Positions 28,172 through 36,846 of a stretch of 64,000 bases of DNA are shown here, one piece after another. The number at the start of each line of letters is the position of its first letter. Within the stretch, counting starts at the first letter, position 1. Made by a program: the position numbers and the translations under genes. Source of the stretch: Labrenzia sp. PHM005 (GTDB lineage Bacteria > Pseudomonadota > Alphaproteobacteria > Rhizobiales > Stappiaceae). Location: the NCBI RefSeq assembly GCF_006517275.1, contig NZ_CP041191.1:2537001-2601000 (forward strand), written 5' to 3'. The notes under the pieces were generated by a model. The model had not been told where the DNA came from and made no database searches. It saw only the letters and a program-made list of their open reading frames with translations.

Positions 28172-28185
28172 TCACCACAAGCACT

Positions 28186-28214
28186 GAACGCCGGGATCAA
28201 TCCTTCCGGCGTTC
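28186..28214. repeat. Inverted repeat between convergent genes
   Basis: GAACGCCGG (28186-28194) and CCGGCGTTC (28206-28214) form a perfect 9-bp stem. It overlaps the last codons of the leftward MaoC gene and lies 14 nt after the methyltransferase stop. There is no U-run on either side; a bidirectional stabiliser or Rho-type end is possible. Confidence 0.55.
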
Positions 28215-28676
28215 GACAAATACGTTTGCCTTGAAGGAAAAAACCAAGTCACCGTGTTGATTGTGCGCCATCATATCTGAATGGAGAATGCCCCATTCCG
28301 GACGGCTACGGCTTTCTGTTTTTCCAGTTATGACCCGCTGATACGACAATGTATCACCGGCAAAGACCGGCTTGAGCCATTTCAGCTTATCAAAGCCTGG
28401 GGATGGGCCGATGCGCGCGACAGTGCGGCCTTCATCAACTGCCTCTTGAACCAATCGTTTGTTTGTAGCCACGAGCAGTTTCATAAAGACAGCTGCCGTG
28501 TGCCAGCCGGACGCGCACAGCCGACCGAAATGTGTCTGTGCAGCGCCTTCTTCGCTTAAATGGAATGGCTGAGGATCGTACTTCTCGGCAAAGCGAATGA
28601 TTTCCTCAGCCGTAAAGGCATGGCTGCCGAGGTCTGTCGTATCGCCGATCACGATATCTTCGAAGAACTTAGTCAT
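28197..28676 (-). CDS. MaoC-family (hot-dog fold) dehydratase, second of pair
   Basis: About 159 residues from an ATG that overlaps the upstream stop (ATGA). IIRFAEKYDPQPFHLSEEGA contains the D-x-x-P-x-H hydratase-type motif and LCASGWHTAAVF is the following helix. Hot-dog MaoC proteins hydrate enoyl-CoA thioesters, though many members in this subgroup have unknown substrates. It is clearly a tandem paralogue of the upstream gene. A heterodimer is plausible. Confidence 0.85.
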   Translation of the reverse strand: MTKFFEDIVIGDTTDLGSHAFTAEEIIRFAEKYDPQPFHLSEEGAAQTHFGRLCASGWHTAAVFMKLLVATNKRLVQEAVDEGRTVARIGPSPGFDKLKWLKPVFAGDTLSYQRVITGKTESRSRPEWGILHSDMMAHNQHGDLVFSFKANVFVERRKD

Positions 28677-29158
28677 CCGGCGGTCTCCCGCTTGCGGAAG
28701 AGGATCGGGTTTTCCCAAAATAAAACCTGAGTTTGATCCTGATTGGCCGCGGTGACGCGGAATGTCACGATGCCTAGATCTGGTTTGGACCGCAGCTCCT
28801 TGCTGGCCAGCACTTCTGCACGTGCCGTCAGCGTGTCGCCTGGATAAACCGGCCGCTGCCACTTCAATTCGTCAATGCCCGGTGAACCCTGGCCGGATGA
28901 CCGGTTGAGAAGGCCGGTTGCAAGCAAACGCATGACCATGGCCCCGGTGTGCCAGCCCGATGCCGCCAATCCGCCCAGCAGGGATGCTTTGCCGGCTGTT
29001 TCATCGAGATGAAATGGCTGAGGGTCGAATTCAGCAGCAAAGTCAATAATCTCGTCCTTGCTAACGCTGATGCTGCCCAACTCAAAGATCTGGCCGGGCT
29101 GAAAGTCTTCAAAATGATAGATGTCTGGCATGAATGATTTCAAGGTCGGAGGGGCCAT
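28673..29158 (-). CDS. MaoC-family (hot-dog fold) dehydratase, first of pair
   Basis: 161 residues (or 152 if the ATG at 29131, MPDIYHFEDF, is used; neither start has a good Shine-Dalgarno). IIDFAAEFDPQPFHLDETAG carries the hydratase-type Asp and His, followed by GLAASGWHTGAMVMRLL. It overlaps the second MaoC gene by 4 nt, showing coupled translation. Likely acyl-CoA dehydratase/hydratase; substrate unknown. Confidence 0.85.
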   Translation of the reverse strand: MAPPTLKSFMPDIYHFEDFQPGQIFELGSISVSKDEIIDFAAEFDPQPFHLDETAGKASLLGGLAASGWHTGAMVMRLLATGLLNRSSGQGSPGIDELKWQRPVYPGDTLTARAEVLASKELRSKPDLGIVTFRVTAANQDQTQVLFWENPILFRKRETAG

Positions 29159-29203
29159 AACGCGGGAATCCGCGCTATGGTGGTCCGCAATTTTACCGAT
29201 TAA

Positions 29204-29566
29204 TCAGTCGTAGTAAATCTCATTATCACCGAGATAGACGTTGCTGGCGGCACAAATGTCGATCGCGATCGGCTCATCAAGGACTTCGCTGTCGTTATCA
29301 CCCAGCCATCCGACCTGGAACACCTGATCGCAGTTCCCGGTATCTGCATTAAAGGACGCCTGAGCGTTCTGGCCAGGGACCAACGCATCGGCGAGCCAAT
29401 TGTCGCTCCAGCCATCACCGGCATTGGTGTAGAAGCCGACAACCACATTGCCTTCTGTATTGTTATAGATCTGGAAGTACCCTTCAGATCCAGTGCCTTG
29501 GGCTAATACCGTTCCAGAAAAGGTGGTCAGTGCTGCCACCAGGCAGAGTGAATTTATTATTCTCAT
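29204..29566 (-). CDS. Small secreted protein, unknown function
   Basis: 120 residues from the ATG at 29566, which has GGGGGAG upstream; a longer open frame has no such site. A Sec signal peptide (MRIINSLCLVAALTTF...VLAQ) gives a mature protein of ~97 residues: acidic, with two cysteines (GNCDQV and DICAAS) that could form a disulfide. The pattern FQIYNNTEGNVVVGFY, W...L...PG, C, then a second C resembles a set of small beta-rich exported proteins, but I do not recognise a named family. Confidence 0.65.
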   Translation of the reverse strand: MRIINSLCLVAALTTFSGTVLAQGTGSEGYFQIYNNTEGNVVVGFYTNAGDGWSDNWLADALVPGQNAQASFNADTGNCDQVFQVGWLGDNDSEVLDEPIAIDICAASNVYLGDNEIYYD

Positions 29567-29681
29567 GAAAGCTCCCCCAAAATGACCCTCGATTACGGGG
29601 TCTGTCTTTAACGCTAATGCTATGAGGGAGATATGTAAAACCCAAATGATATGGGCGGTTCTTGTCCAAATCTCCAAAAAT

Positions 29682-30002
29682 CTATCTGTTCAGTTCTATG
29701 GCCTGTTTCAGATAATAGGTGAGATGATCCTGATTGTAGGTTTGAATTGGCAATACTCGAATCGATTTTCCTTTGCCCGTCAATAATCCGCGGCTGTCGG
29801 TCATCTTTGCGCCCTTCAGGAACCCAATATCGATCCCATGTGGCATCGTTCTTAAATGGCAGATCCCGCCTTTCGCATTGGCATAGGTCGTGATCCTTGG
29901 TTTCTGGGTTTCTTGGAACCCATATCTTGTCAGAAGAAGATCGCGGACCTGAAGAAATAGGTCGCGATGATCAGATGCCATGTCCCGTTCAAATTGTGTC
30001 AT
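29682..30002 (-). CDS. DUF1801-like protein
   Basis: 106 residues. HRDLFLQVRDLLLTRYGF, ITTYANAKGGICHLRTMPHG and IDIGFLKGAKMTD follow the DUF1801 (YdhG-like, SHOCT-less) pattern, a small soluble fold seen in iron-chaperone-like proteins. No catalytic residues are assignable. It stands alone between the secreted protein and the SLC13 transporter. Confidence 0.7.
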   Translation of the reverse strand: MTQFERDMASDHRDLFLQVRDLLLTRYGFQETQKPRITTYANAKGGICHLRTMPHGIDIGFLKGAKMTDSRGLLTGKGKSIRVLPIQTYNQDHLTYYLKQAIELNR

Positions 30003-30107
30003 GAGATGCTCCGTTTTTGTTGGCCGGAGCTCTCTTAACTGGTCACAACTGACATCCTCCTGGCAGGAGACTTCAATCAGCCCTGAAAAAACAGCGAACC
30101 GGAAATG

Positions 30108-31883
30108 TCAGAGCGGCCAGAAAAGGAGAATCGCCGGAATGCCAATTGCAAGAACGAGTGCTTCCAACGGCAATCCAATCCGCCAGTAGTCACCGAACCG
30201 GTAACCTCCAGGGCCCATGATGATGGTGTTGTTCTTGTGCCCGATTGGCGTAAGGAAGGCACAGGAGCCGGCAACGGCGACAGCCATCAAAAACGGGTCT
30301 GGATTGACGTTCAAGGTGTTTGCGATCTGAACTGAAATGGGCGCCGCTATCAGGCAAGTTGCGACATTGTTCAAAAAATCCGACAGGGTCATGGTCACGG
30401 CCATTAGGACCGCCAGCGTGACCCAAGCCGGCGCGTCTGCGGTAAGTGTTAGAATGCCGTCGGCAATGATTTGAGCGTTGCCGGCTTCTTCAAAGGCTTG
30501 TCCCAACGGGATCAGGGATCCAAGCAGGACGATCACTTTCCACTCCACAGCCGAATAGACTTCTGTTCCACTAACGAGACCTGCTGCGGCATAGAGAACC
30601 ACACAGGCGGCCAAAGCCACAGGTAAATAGGCGAACCCAGCTACCGCGGCGGTGATTGCCAGCGCAAATCCCCCGATGGCTAGCCAGGCTTTGTTGCGCT
30701 GGATCATGCCGGTCGTCCGGCCCTCGAGCGGGAATACGCCCAGCCATTGGATTGCGGTATCAAGCCGTCCGGATCTGCCAAGCAGCAGGAGAACATCACC
30801 GGCGCGAATCTGTTCGTGCCGGACCCGGTTCTGGATGCGCCGGCCTTCCCTGGAAATGCCGAGTAGAGTAACGCCATAGCCGTATAAAAGGCGCATCTTG
30901 AAGGCCGACATGCCGACAATTCGGGCACTGTCCGGAACAATTGCCTCGACCAGATTGAGCGCGCCGCCAGTGATCCCGCCCTTGTGTTGCTCTGAACCGG
31001 CAAAGTCGAGTTTGGCAGCGCCCATAAAGGCTTCGATGGCTTTGGGATCTCCTTCAACCAGTAGGAAGTCGTTTTCCTTGATGAGCTCGGCCCGGGCAAA
31101 CCCCCGGATCCGGCGCCCATGGCGGATAAGCCCGATGATGGTGATGTCTTTTTCTTCTGCCACTGGATAAAGATCGCCGACCGTAAACTCCTTATCCTTT
31201 GAGAGCTTTCCGACCTTGAGTTCCGCGCTGTAAAGGCCATCCGCAAGGCCTGTTTCGTCGGGAGCTGCCCGGAAGCGGGCCGGTAGCAGGCGCCAGCCGA
31301 TCAGGGTAACGAAGGCGATGCCGCTGATGGCAACCGCCAAACCAACCGGGGCGAAGTCAAACATGGAAAATGGGCTGCCGAGCGCATCGGACCGGTATTC
31401 GGCAATGACGATATTGGGTGGCGTGCCGATCAGGGTGATCATGCCGCCGAGGATTGTTGCGAACGACAGCGGCATCAGCGACAGACCGGCCGAGCGGGAA
31501 GCTTTCTTGGCAGCTTCAAGATCGAGCGGCATCAGAAGCGCCAGCGCTGCGACGTTGTTGATAATGCCGGACAGTGCTGCGCCCACCACGGCCATAATGC
31601 CGATGTGGCCGGGAAGGCTGCGCGAAGCGGAGAGCAATTTTCCGGCGACGAGTTCAACTGCTCCGGAATTCATCAGGCCTCTGGAAACGATCAGGACGAG
31701 GGCGATGATGATGACCGCGGAATGGCCGAAGCCTGAAAAAATCTGACCCGTTGGGACGAGGCCCAAAAGGGCGGCCAGGATCAAGGCGGCGAAGGCGACC
31801 AGATCAAAGCGGATCCGGCCCCAGACCAGAAGGGCGAAGACAACGGCGAACAATAGAAAAAGTAGGATTTGATCAGGGGTCAC
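30108..31883 (-). CDS. SLC13-family permease with two RCK_C domains
   Basis: About 591 residues from a GTG at 31883 preceded by GGAG; the open frame extends to 31997 but that N-terminus is not protein-like. Membrane helices at both ends carry the divalent-anion/Na+ symporter motifs GIINNVAALALLMP and LIGTPPNIVIAEY, and SDFLNNVATCLIAAP in the second repeat. Two soluble TrkA_C/RCK_C domains sit between the halves (FTVGDLYPVAEEKDITIIGL and VPDSARIVGMSAFKMRLLYG). Such proteins import sulfate, dicarboxylates or other anions. The substrate is not determinable here. Confidence 0.87.
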   Translation of the reverse strand: MTPDQILLFLLFAVVFALLVWGRIRFDLVAFAALILAALLGLVPTGQIFSGFGHSAVIIIALVLIVSRGLMNSGAVELVAGKLLSASRSLPGHIGIMAVVGAALSGIINNVAALALLMPLDLEAAKKASRSAGLSLMPLSFATILGGMITLIGTPPNIVIAEYRSDALGSPFSMFDFAPVGLAVAISGIAFVTLIGWRLLPARFRAAPDETGLADGLYSAELKVGKLSKDKEFTVGDLYPVAEEKDITIIGLIRHGRRIRGFARAELIKENDFLLVEGDPKAIEAFMGAAKLDFAGSEQHKGGITGGALNLVEAIVPDSARIVGMSAFKMRLLYGYGVTLLGISREGRRIQNRVRHEQIRAGDVLLLLGRSGRLDTAIQWLGVFPLEGRTTGMIQRNKAWLAIGGFALAITAAVAGFAYLPVALAACVVLYAAAGLVSGTEVYSAVEWKVIVLLGSLIPLGQAFEEAGNAQIIADGILTLTADAPAWVTLAVLMAVTMTLSDFLNNVATCLIAAPISVQIANTLNVNPDPFLMAVAVAGSCAFLTPIGHKNNTIIMGPGGYRFGDYWRIGLPLEALVLAIGIPAILLFWPL

Positions 31884-32253
31884 CTGGAACAATCTCCGAT
31901 CCCGATAAGCGAAAAGAAGTGTCAGAAACTTAGGCCGGATTGGAGTTGAGCGTCGAGCGATTTCTAATTGGCGATGTCCGGCAGTCACCGCTTTCATGGC
32001 GTAATTGTAAAAGCGGGCAGACGGTACGGGTGCCCATATTGCCGTACCATGAGATCTGTCGGGCTAGTTGTTGGTGTTGTTTCTGGAAATTGGGTTTTGT
32101 GAGTGTCTTGTGGAAATCTAGAGTTGTATTTATGGCAGGTGCGGCTACAGACATGTTTTTGCCGCTGTGTTTGTTTGAACACCCGGTCGCCACAATCAAT
32201 ACCCACTTCTTTTCAAAGAAGGCGGTATCTGCCGCTGGAAGAGGAGAATTCTA
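31884..32253. other. Gene-free stretch with an inverted repeat
   Basis: GGTACGG (32023-32029) pairs with CCGTACC (32042-32048). The stretch contains the promoter of the leftward SLC13 gene and presumably that of the small rightward ORF at 32254. I see no further coding frame or terminator. Confidence 0.4.
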
Positions 32254-32415
32254 ATGAGCAAAGGACAAAAAACTGCCCTTGAGACCATCACCAGCGCGAC
32301 CTTCGCGCGCATCCAGTATTATGTCAGGGCAAGTCACTACCGGCAAATCCATGGAAAATGGGCCGGCGAAGCTGCGCCAAACCCGCTTGTTATGATGGGG
32401 TTGGAGCGCAGCTAA
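32254..32415 (+). CDS. Small protein of 53 residues, unknown
   Basis: An ATG at 32254 with GAGGAG 7 nt upstream, ending in TAA at 32413-32415. The peptide starts MSKGQKTALETITSATFARI and is basic in its middle, with no membrane segment, signal peptide or cysteine. Small helical soluble protein is a guess. The convergent FAH gene ends 40 nt downstream. The strong ribosome site is the main support; I recognise no family. Confidence 0.5.
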   Translation: MSKGQKTALETITSATFARIQYYVRASHYRQIHGKWAGEAAPNPLVMMGLERS

Positions 32416-32455
32416 CACTGCTGGAGCTAATCCGTCCGGCGGAAGGTCTTACGGT

Positions 32456-33142
32456 TTATTCAACCGCAATACTGAGCGGGGGAAGTCCATCGACTGTTCC
32501 GAGCAATTTATCGCCGCGGACAACGGGTCCAACACCAGCTGGCGTTCCGGTTTGGATGATGTCACCGGGGGCCAGCTCGAAATAGTCTGACAGATAGGAA
32601 ATCATTTCCGGTATTTTCCAGATCATCTGATTGAGATCACCTTCCTGACGCAGGTCGCCGTTTACGGTTAGCTTGATCGTGCCGGTATCAGGATGGCCGC
32701 TTTCGGCTGCAGGAACCAAGGCTGTAATGGGCGCCGAATCCTCAAATGCTTTGCCGATTTCCCAAGGGCGGCCCATCTTTTTCGCCTGGCCTTGCAAGTC
32801 TCTGCGCGTCATGTCGAGGGACACGGCATAGCCAAAAACGTGGTCTAGAGCTTCGCTCACCGGGATGTTTCTGCCGCCGGATTTTAGAGCCACAGCCAAT
32901 TCTATCTCGTGATGCACATCTTCCGATTTCGGCGGGTAGTGGAACGTGCCGGACGTGTCGAGATTGTTTGGGTTTTTCTGGAAAAAGAACGGTGGCTCCT
33001 TATCCGGATCATGGCCCATTTCCACTGCATGAGCTGCATAGTTTCGCCCGATGCAATAAACGCGTCGGACCGGGAAGAGAGCATCTGTCCCCAATATGGG
33101 GAGGGTAGGAACCTTCGGTGGCTCAATCACAAAATCTGGCAT
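32456..33142 (-). CDS. Fumarylacetoacetate-hydrolase-family protein
   Basis: 228 residues of a single FAH domain. YCIGRNYAAHAVEMG opens the fold, metal ligands are in HHEIELAVAL (E-x-E) and VSLDMTRRDLQ (Asp), the catalytic-loop Lys is in WEIGKAFEDSAP, and LAPGDIIQTGTPAGVGPV closes it. The relatives closest in pattern are fumarylpyruvate or acylpyruvate hydrolases (NagK/YcgM). It is transcribed away from a GntR regulator and ABC importer, so it probably degrades part of the imported compound. Confidence 0.9.
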   Translation of the reverse strand: MPDFVIEPPKVPTLPILGTDALFPVRRVYCIGRNYAAHAVEMGHDPDKEPPFFFQKNPNNLDTSGTFHYPPKSEDVHHEIELAVALKSGGRNIPVSEALDHVFGYAVSLDMTRRDLQGQAKKMGRPWEIGKAFEDSAPITALVPAAESGHPDTGTIKLTVNGDLRQEGDLNQMIWKIPEMISYLSDYFELAPGDIIQTGTPAGVGPVVRGDKLLGTVDGLPPLSIAVE

Positions 33143-33465
33143 GCGTGACCTCGGCTTGTTCTTGTGAGCGTTGGCGTTCGACCCTACTCAAAAATCGATC
33201 AATCGCAATCAATATTTTTAATTTCGATATTTTCTTGCAAAATTCGAATTGATCTGGATTAATTAGGATATTGATTGGAAATAGATCGATCAATTGATGC
33301 GATGGCGACACATCGCACTGCAATGGGGTCTCCGCATACAGCCGACTCTGTGCATAATCGATTATTGTCAATCAGGAATAAAAAATCGATAAAAATACAA
33401 TTTTGTGTTGATTGTCGATTAGACTCAGTGTTTGATCACGAATGTGTGATGAGGGAGAGCGATCT
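33143..33465. promoter_or_regulatory. AT-rich divergent promoter region with repeated ATCGAT elements
   Basis: Markedly AT-rich compared with its surroundings. ATCGATCAATCG (33194-33205) and ATCGATCAATTG (33285-33296) are near-identical 12-mers, and ATCGAT recurs at 33357-33362 and 33385-33390. These spaced repeats lie between the FAH gene and the GntR gene and are good candidates for GntR operators. No coding frame is evident. Confidence 0.55.
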
Positions 33466-34155
33466 GTGTTAACCCGTCCGGAATCATCGAATTGCGCAAA
33501 CGCCGTCAGCGCCTTGAAAGCCTTTATCGCTGACAATGCGTATCAGCCTGGTGACCGGCTTCCGGCCGAACGGGAGTTGATTGATCAGCTCGAGATCAAG
33601 CGGACGGTTCTGCGAAAAGCGCTCGATATGATGGAGCGGGAAGGGGCTATCTGGCGGCATGTTGGCAAAGGAACTTTCGTTTCTGCTCCGACTGACATGC
33701 TCGACATTGGCAGCTTGTCTGATATTGGCCGGCAGATCACACCGGTCAAAATGATGAAGGCGCGTCAGTGCATAGAGGCTGCGATTGCAAGAGAAGCGGC
33801 AATCCATGCCTCACATGAGGCCGTTCAGAAGATCAATGGCTTTAAGGACCGTATCCGCGGCGTGTCGAGCTGGGCCGAATACGAAGCGCTGGACGATCAA
33901 TTCCATGCAGCTGTTGCGGAGGCTGCGGACAATATTCTGCTTCTGGCTTTGTTTGATCAACTTAACAAGGTCCGCCGGGCTGTCGCCCTAAGTACGGTCA
34001 TTCGCGCAACAGAGCGGCCGCCGGAAAACCATACAAGTTTTGAAGAGCATGACCGGATCTGTGCGGCCATTGAGGCGCGAGATCCAAAGGCTGCACATGA
34101 CGCAATGTGGCAACACATCCAGTCCGTGTCGGCCCGATTATTCGAGCAGCTGTGA
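33466..34155 (+). CDS. GntR-family (FadR-type) transcriptional regulator
   Basis: About 229 residues from a GTG at 33466, placed 8 nt after GAGGGAG (an ATG at 33442 is too close to any site). The N-terminal winged helix reads YQPGDRLPAERELIDQLEIK then REGAIWRHVGKGTFV; the C-terminal ~150 residues are all-helical in the FCD manner (AIAREAAIHAS, DDQFHAAVAEAADN, EEHDRICAAIEARDP) and would bind an acid ligand, often with a metal. It probably controls both the FAH gene and the ABC importer that starts 89 nt downstream. Confidence 0.9.
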   Translation: MLTRPESSNCANAVSALKAFIADNAYQPGDRLPAERELIDQLEIKRTVLRKALDMMEREGAIWRHVGKGTFVSAPTDMLDIGSLSDIGRQITPVKMMKARQCIEAAIAREAAIHASHEAVQKINGFKDRIRGVSSWAEYEALDDQFHAAVAEAADNILLLALFDQLNKVRRAVALSTVIRATERPPENHTSFEEHDRICAAIEARDPKAAHDAMWQHIQSVSARLFEQL

Positions 34156-34244
34156 GGAGGCTGTTTTGAACCGGCAAAGAAGGCGAAGGAGGTCGCACTC
34201 TAGGCCGGAATAAAGAACCGCGAGGTTCAAGTTGGGAGGAAATA

Positions 34245-35222
34245 ATGAAACGCTTACTTCGTAAACTCTGCGTGGCCGCTGCCGCGCTGCCGATGGCTGC
34301 TGCCTTAATGACCGGATCTGTAGCTGCGGAAGGCAAGATCAAGATCGCATTGGCCGAAACGCCATCAGACGAACTTGCCGCGTTTTTCGTGGCGCTTGAC
34401 CGGGCGAAAGCCAATGGCCTCGACTACGAGTGGACCGCTTTTTCAGATGAAGAGTTGGCTATTCAGGCCGTGTTGAGCGGTCAGATGGACATCGGTTTTG
34501 GAACACCCTATGCGGCCATGCAACGCTCTAAAGCCCCCATCCGGATCGTATTTCAGCTGTCCAAGCTGAAGTTCTTCCCGGTCACGTCCAAAAAGTACAG
34601 CAAACTTGAGGACCTCAATGGGGAGCCGATCATGCTGCACTCCCGCGGTGGCGGGACAGATTCCATTGCCAATGTGATTGAGGACAAGCTCAACATTGAA
34701 TTCGGCGACCGGTCTTATGTTCCAGGTTCGTCCAACCGGGTGGCGGCACTGATGGCCGGGCAAACCGATGCGACGATTGTTGATTTGTCGAACAAGAACA
34801 AGGTGATGAAAATCGCCGGTGACAAGTTCAACGTCTTGCCGATGTTTGAAGTTGAAGCCAGCGACGAGGCATTGTTTGCAAATCTCGACTGGATCAAATC
34901 CAACGAAAAAGATGTCGCCATCTTCGTTGAAGCCCTGGTTAGCACTTGGCAGGACATGTCGAAAGATCCGACGATCATTTCCAAGGAAACCGATCCGGAA
35001 GGTCCGATTGGCCAGTTGCCACCGGAAATCCTCGGCAACTTGGATACCTTCTATTCGGACGCTGTTGCAGGCGGATTGTATTCTCCGAACGGTGGAGGCC
35101 GCACTGCCGCAAAGGCTGATCTGGAGTGGTACCACAATGCCGGTCAGTTGGAAGGTGATCTCGCGTCCTTGAATATTGAGGACTTCTGGTACCTCGCACC
35201 GCTGGATGCAGCGACGAAGTAA
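34245..35222 (+). CDS. ABC importer substrate-binding protein (NMT1/SsuA type)
   Basis: 325 residues with a Sec signal peptide ending near GSVAAEG, then IKIALAETPSDELAAFFVAL and EELAIQAVLSGQMDIGFGTP typical of NMT1/SsuA/ThiY-like binding proteins. GGGAGG precedes the ATG. It is the first gene of an importer with two permeases and one ATPase. Substrate is unknown; linkage to a FAH hydrolase and GntR regulator suggests a carboxylated or heterocyclic compound. Confidence 0.85.
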   Translation: MKRLLRKLCVAAAALPMAAALMTGSVAAEGKIKIALAETPSDELAAFFVALDRAKANGLDYEWTAFSDEELAIQAVLSGQMDIGFGTPYAAMQRSKAPIRIVFQLSKLKFFPVTSKKYSKLEDLNGEPIMLHSRGGGTDSIANVIEDKLNIEFGDRSYVPGSSNRVAALMAGQTDATIVDLSNKNKVMKIAGDKFNVLPMFEVEASDEALFANLDWIKSNEKDVAIFVEALVSTWQDMSKDPTIISKETDPEGPIGQLPPEILGNLDTFYSDAVAGGLYSPNGGGRTAAKADLEWYHNAGQLEGDLASLNIEDFWYLAPLDAATK

Positions 35223-35292
35223 GCCGGCCGCTCAGGCTGCCGGACGTCCGGCAGCCTGACATGCTTTTTCCGTTCAATAAGGACAGCGATAA

Positions 35293-36054
35293 ATGAAAAG
35301 CCGCTCTTTCTGGCTGAAAATTCTATCGGCGGTGATCCTGTTTGGAGCTTGGCAGATCGCAGGAATGATTCCGGTCAGCTACGCGTTTCCGACTTTCTTT
35401 GAATCCATGGGCGCTATGCTGCGCATGGCCGGCGATGGCACGTTGTTCCAGGCCTATCTGGAAACCTTGCGCCCATTGGTCGTCGGCGTAGCGATTTCAG
35501 CGGTTTTTGGAATAGCTCTTGGATTGTGGATCGGCCTCAGCGCCAAGTTCGACTGGCTGTTCTCGCCGATTTTCATCGTCATGCAAGCCGCGCCGCTGGC
35601 TGCTCTGATCCCGCTTCTGGTGATGGCTTATGGAATCGGCCTGACATCCAAGGTGTTTGTGGTCTGTATCATGGCGATGCCGGTCATCGTTCTGAATACT
35701 GCAAGTGCCGTGCGCAATACACCGTCGTCGATCAAAGACATGGGCCGTTCATTCCTGGCGTCAGACAGGGAAATCATCTTGAAGATCATCATCCCGGCTG
35801 CTTCGCCTGTAATCTTTAGTGGATTGCGGCTTGGTGTTTCTGCCGGCTTCATCGGCGCCATTCTGGCGGAACTCAAAATCACGCCGACCGGTGTTGGCGA
35901 CATCATCACCTACAGCCGTTCGATCGCGGATTATCCGGCCATGTACGCCGCGATCTTCTCAATCATCCTTCTCGCCGTCGTGTTCCTGAATCTCTTGGAA
36001 CGGCTTGAGGTCTACCTGTTTGAAGGAAATGTCCGTGGTTATGCCTCAGATTAA
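35293..36054 (+). CDS. ABC importer permease 1 (SsuC/TauC type)
   Basis: 253 residues with about six helices and the EAA-type cytoplasmic loop (DMGRSFLASDREIILKIIIP) followed by GLRLGVSAGFIGAILAEL. AAGGAC precedes the ATG. It lies between the binding protein and the ATPase gene, which overlaps its last ~9 codons. The second permease downstream implies a heterodimeric channel. Confidence 0.9.
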   Translation: MKSRSFWLKILSAVILFGAWQIAGMIPVSYAFPTFFESMGAMLRMAGDGTLFQAYLETLRPLVVGVAISAVFGIALGLWIGLSAKFDWLFSPIFIVMQAAPLAALIPLLVMAYGIGLTSKVFVVCIMAMPVIVLNTASAVRNTPSSIKDMGRSFLASDREIILKIIIPAASPVIFSGLRLGVSAGFIGAILAELKITPTGVGDIITYSRSIADYPAMYAAIFSIILLAVVFLNLLERLEVYLFEGNVRGYASD

Positions 36055-36838
36055 AGAAGTCGTGGATCCCGCAGCCGCACCGGCTGACAACGCGGTTGTT
36101 GTCCGTGGCGTATCAAAAACCTATGGCGATGTAGAAGCGCTGAAAAACCTGTCCTTGGAGTTTCCAAGAGGTCAATTGACGTCTCTCTTAGGTCCATCCG
36201 GCTGCGGAAAGACAACGCTTCTTAAAATTATCGCTGGCCTTCTCGACGCAAACAGCGGGGAAATCGAGGTCAACGGCAAACCGGTCACGGGGCCGGGCCC
36301 AGACCGTGCCTTTGTCTTTCAAGATTTTGCTTTGCTGCCATGGGCAAATGTTTTGAACAATGTGGCCTTTGCCTTGGAACTCAGAGGTGTTGCGCGCTCC
36401 GAACGCGAAGCGATTGCGGAGAAATACATCGCCGAAGTCGGATTGAAGGGCTTTGAGAAGAAGTATCCGCATCAACTTTCCGGCGGCATGCGCCAGCGAG
36501 TTGGACTGGCGCGGGCCTTGTCGGTAGATGCGGATGTTCTGCTGATGGACGAACCGTTTTCAGCTGTTGATGAGCAAACCCGGCGCAAGTTCCAGGAAGA
36601 TCTTCTGAACCTTGTCCAGAACGAAAACAAGACATTTATCTTCGTCACGCATTCGATCGAAGAAGCAGTCTATGTCTCCGATCAGATCGCGATTTTGCTA
36701 CCGCGTCCGAGCCGTGTCTCTGAGGTTATCCGGCCGACAGGTTTGCGTACCAAGAATGTCGACAACATTCGCAGAGACCCAGAATACCTCGACATCGTCG
36801 ACAGTATCTGGGCGTCGCTGCGCAGTTATGTGGAATAG
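36029..36838 (+). CDS. ABC importer ATPase (SsuB/TauB type)
   Basis: About 269 residues. Walker A GPSGCGKTT, signature LSGGMRQRVGLARAL, Walker B VLLMDEPFSAVDEQTR and H-loop VTHSIEEAV are intact. The start overlaps the permease end; ATG at 36029 or 36041 are both possible (GAAGGA sits at 36022-36027), so the exact start is uncertain. The N-terminal ~25 residues are an extension before the ATPase core. Confidence 0.92.
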   Translation: MSVVMPQIKEVVDPAAAPADNAVVVRGVSKTYGDVEALKNLSLEFPRGQLTSLLGPSGCGKTTLLKIIAGLLDANSGEIEVNGKPVTGPGPDRAFVFQDFALLPWANVLNNVAFALELRGVARSEREAIAEKYIAEVGLKGFEKKYPHQLSGGMRQRVGLARALSVDADVLLMDEPFSAVDEQTRRKFQEDLLNLVQNENKTFIFVTHSIEEAVYVSDQIAILLPRPSRVSEVIRPTGLRTKNVDNIRRDPEYLDIVDSIWASLRSYVE

Positions 36839-36846
36839 GAGGCGAT

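Noticed and set aside
31884..31997. 38-residue N-terminal extension of the SLC13 permease
   Set aside because: Arg-rich and not protein-like, no ribosome site; the GTG at 31883 has one.
33143..33465. Horizontal-transfer or phage remnant suggested by AT-richness
   Set aside because: The AT-rich tract is short, flanked by ordinary genes and better explained as a regulatory region with repeated operators; no integrase, att repeats or tRNA seen.
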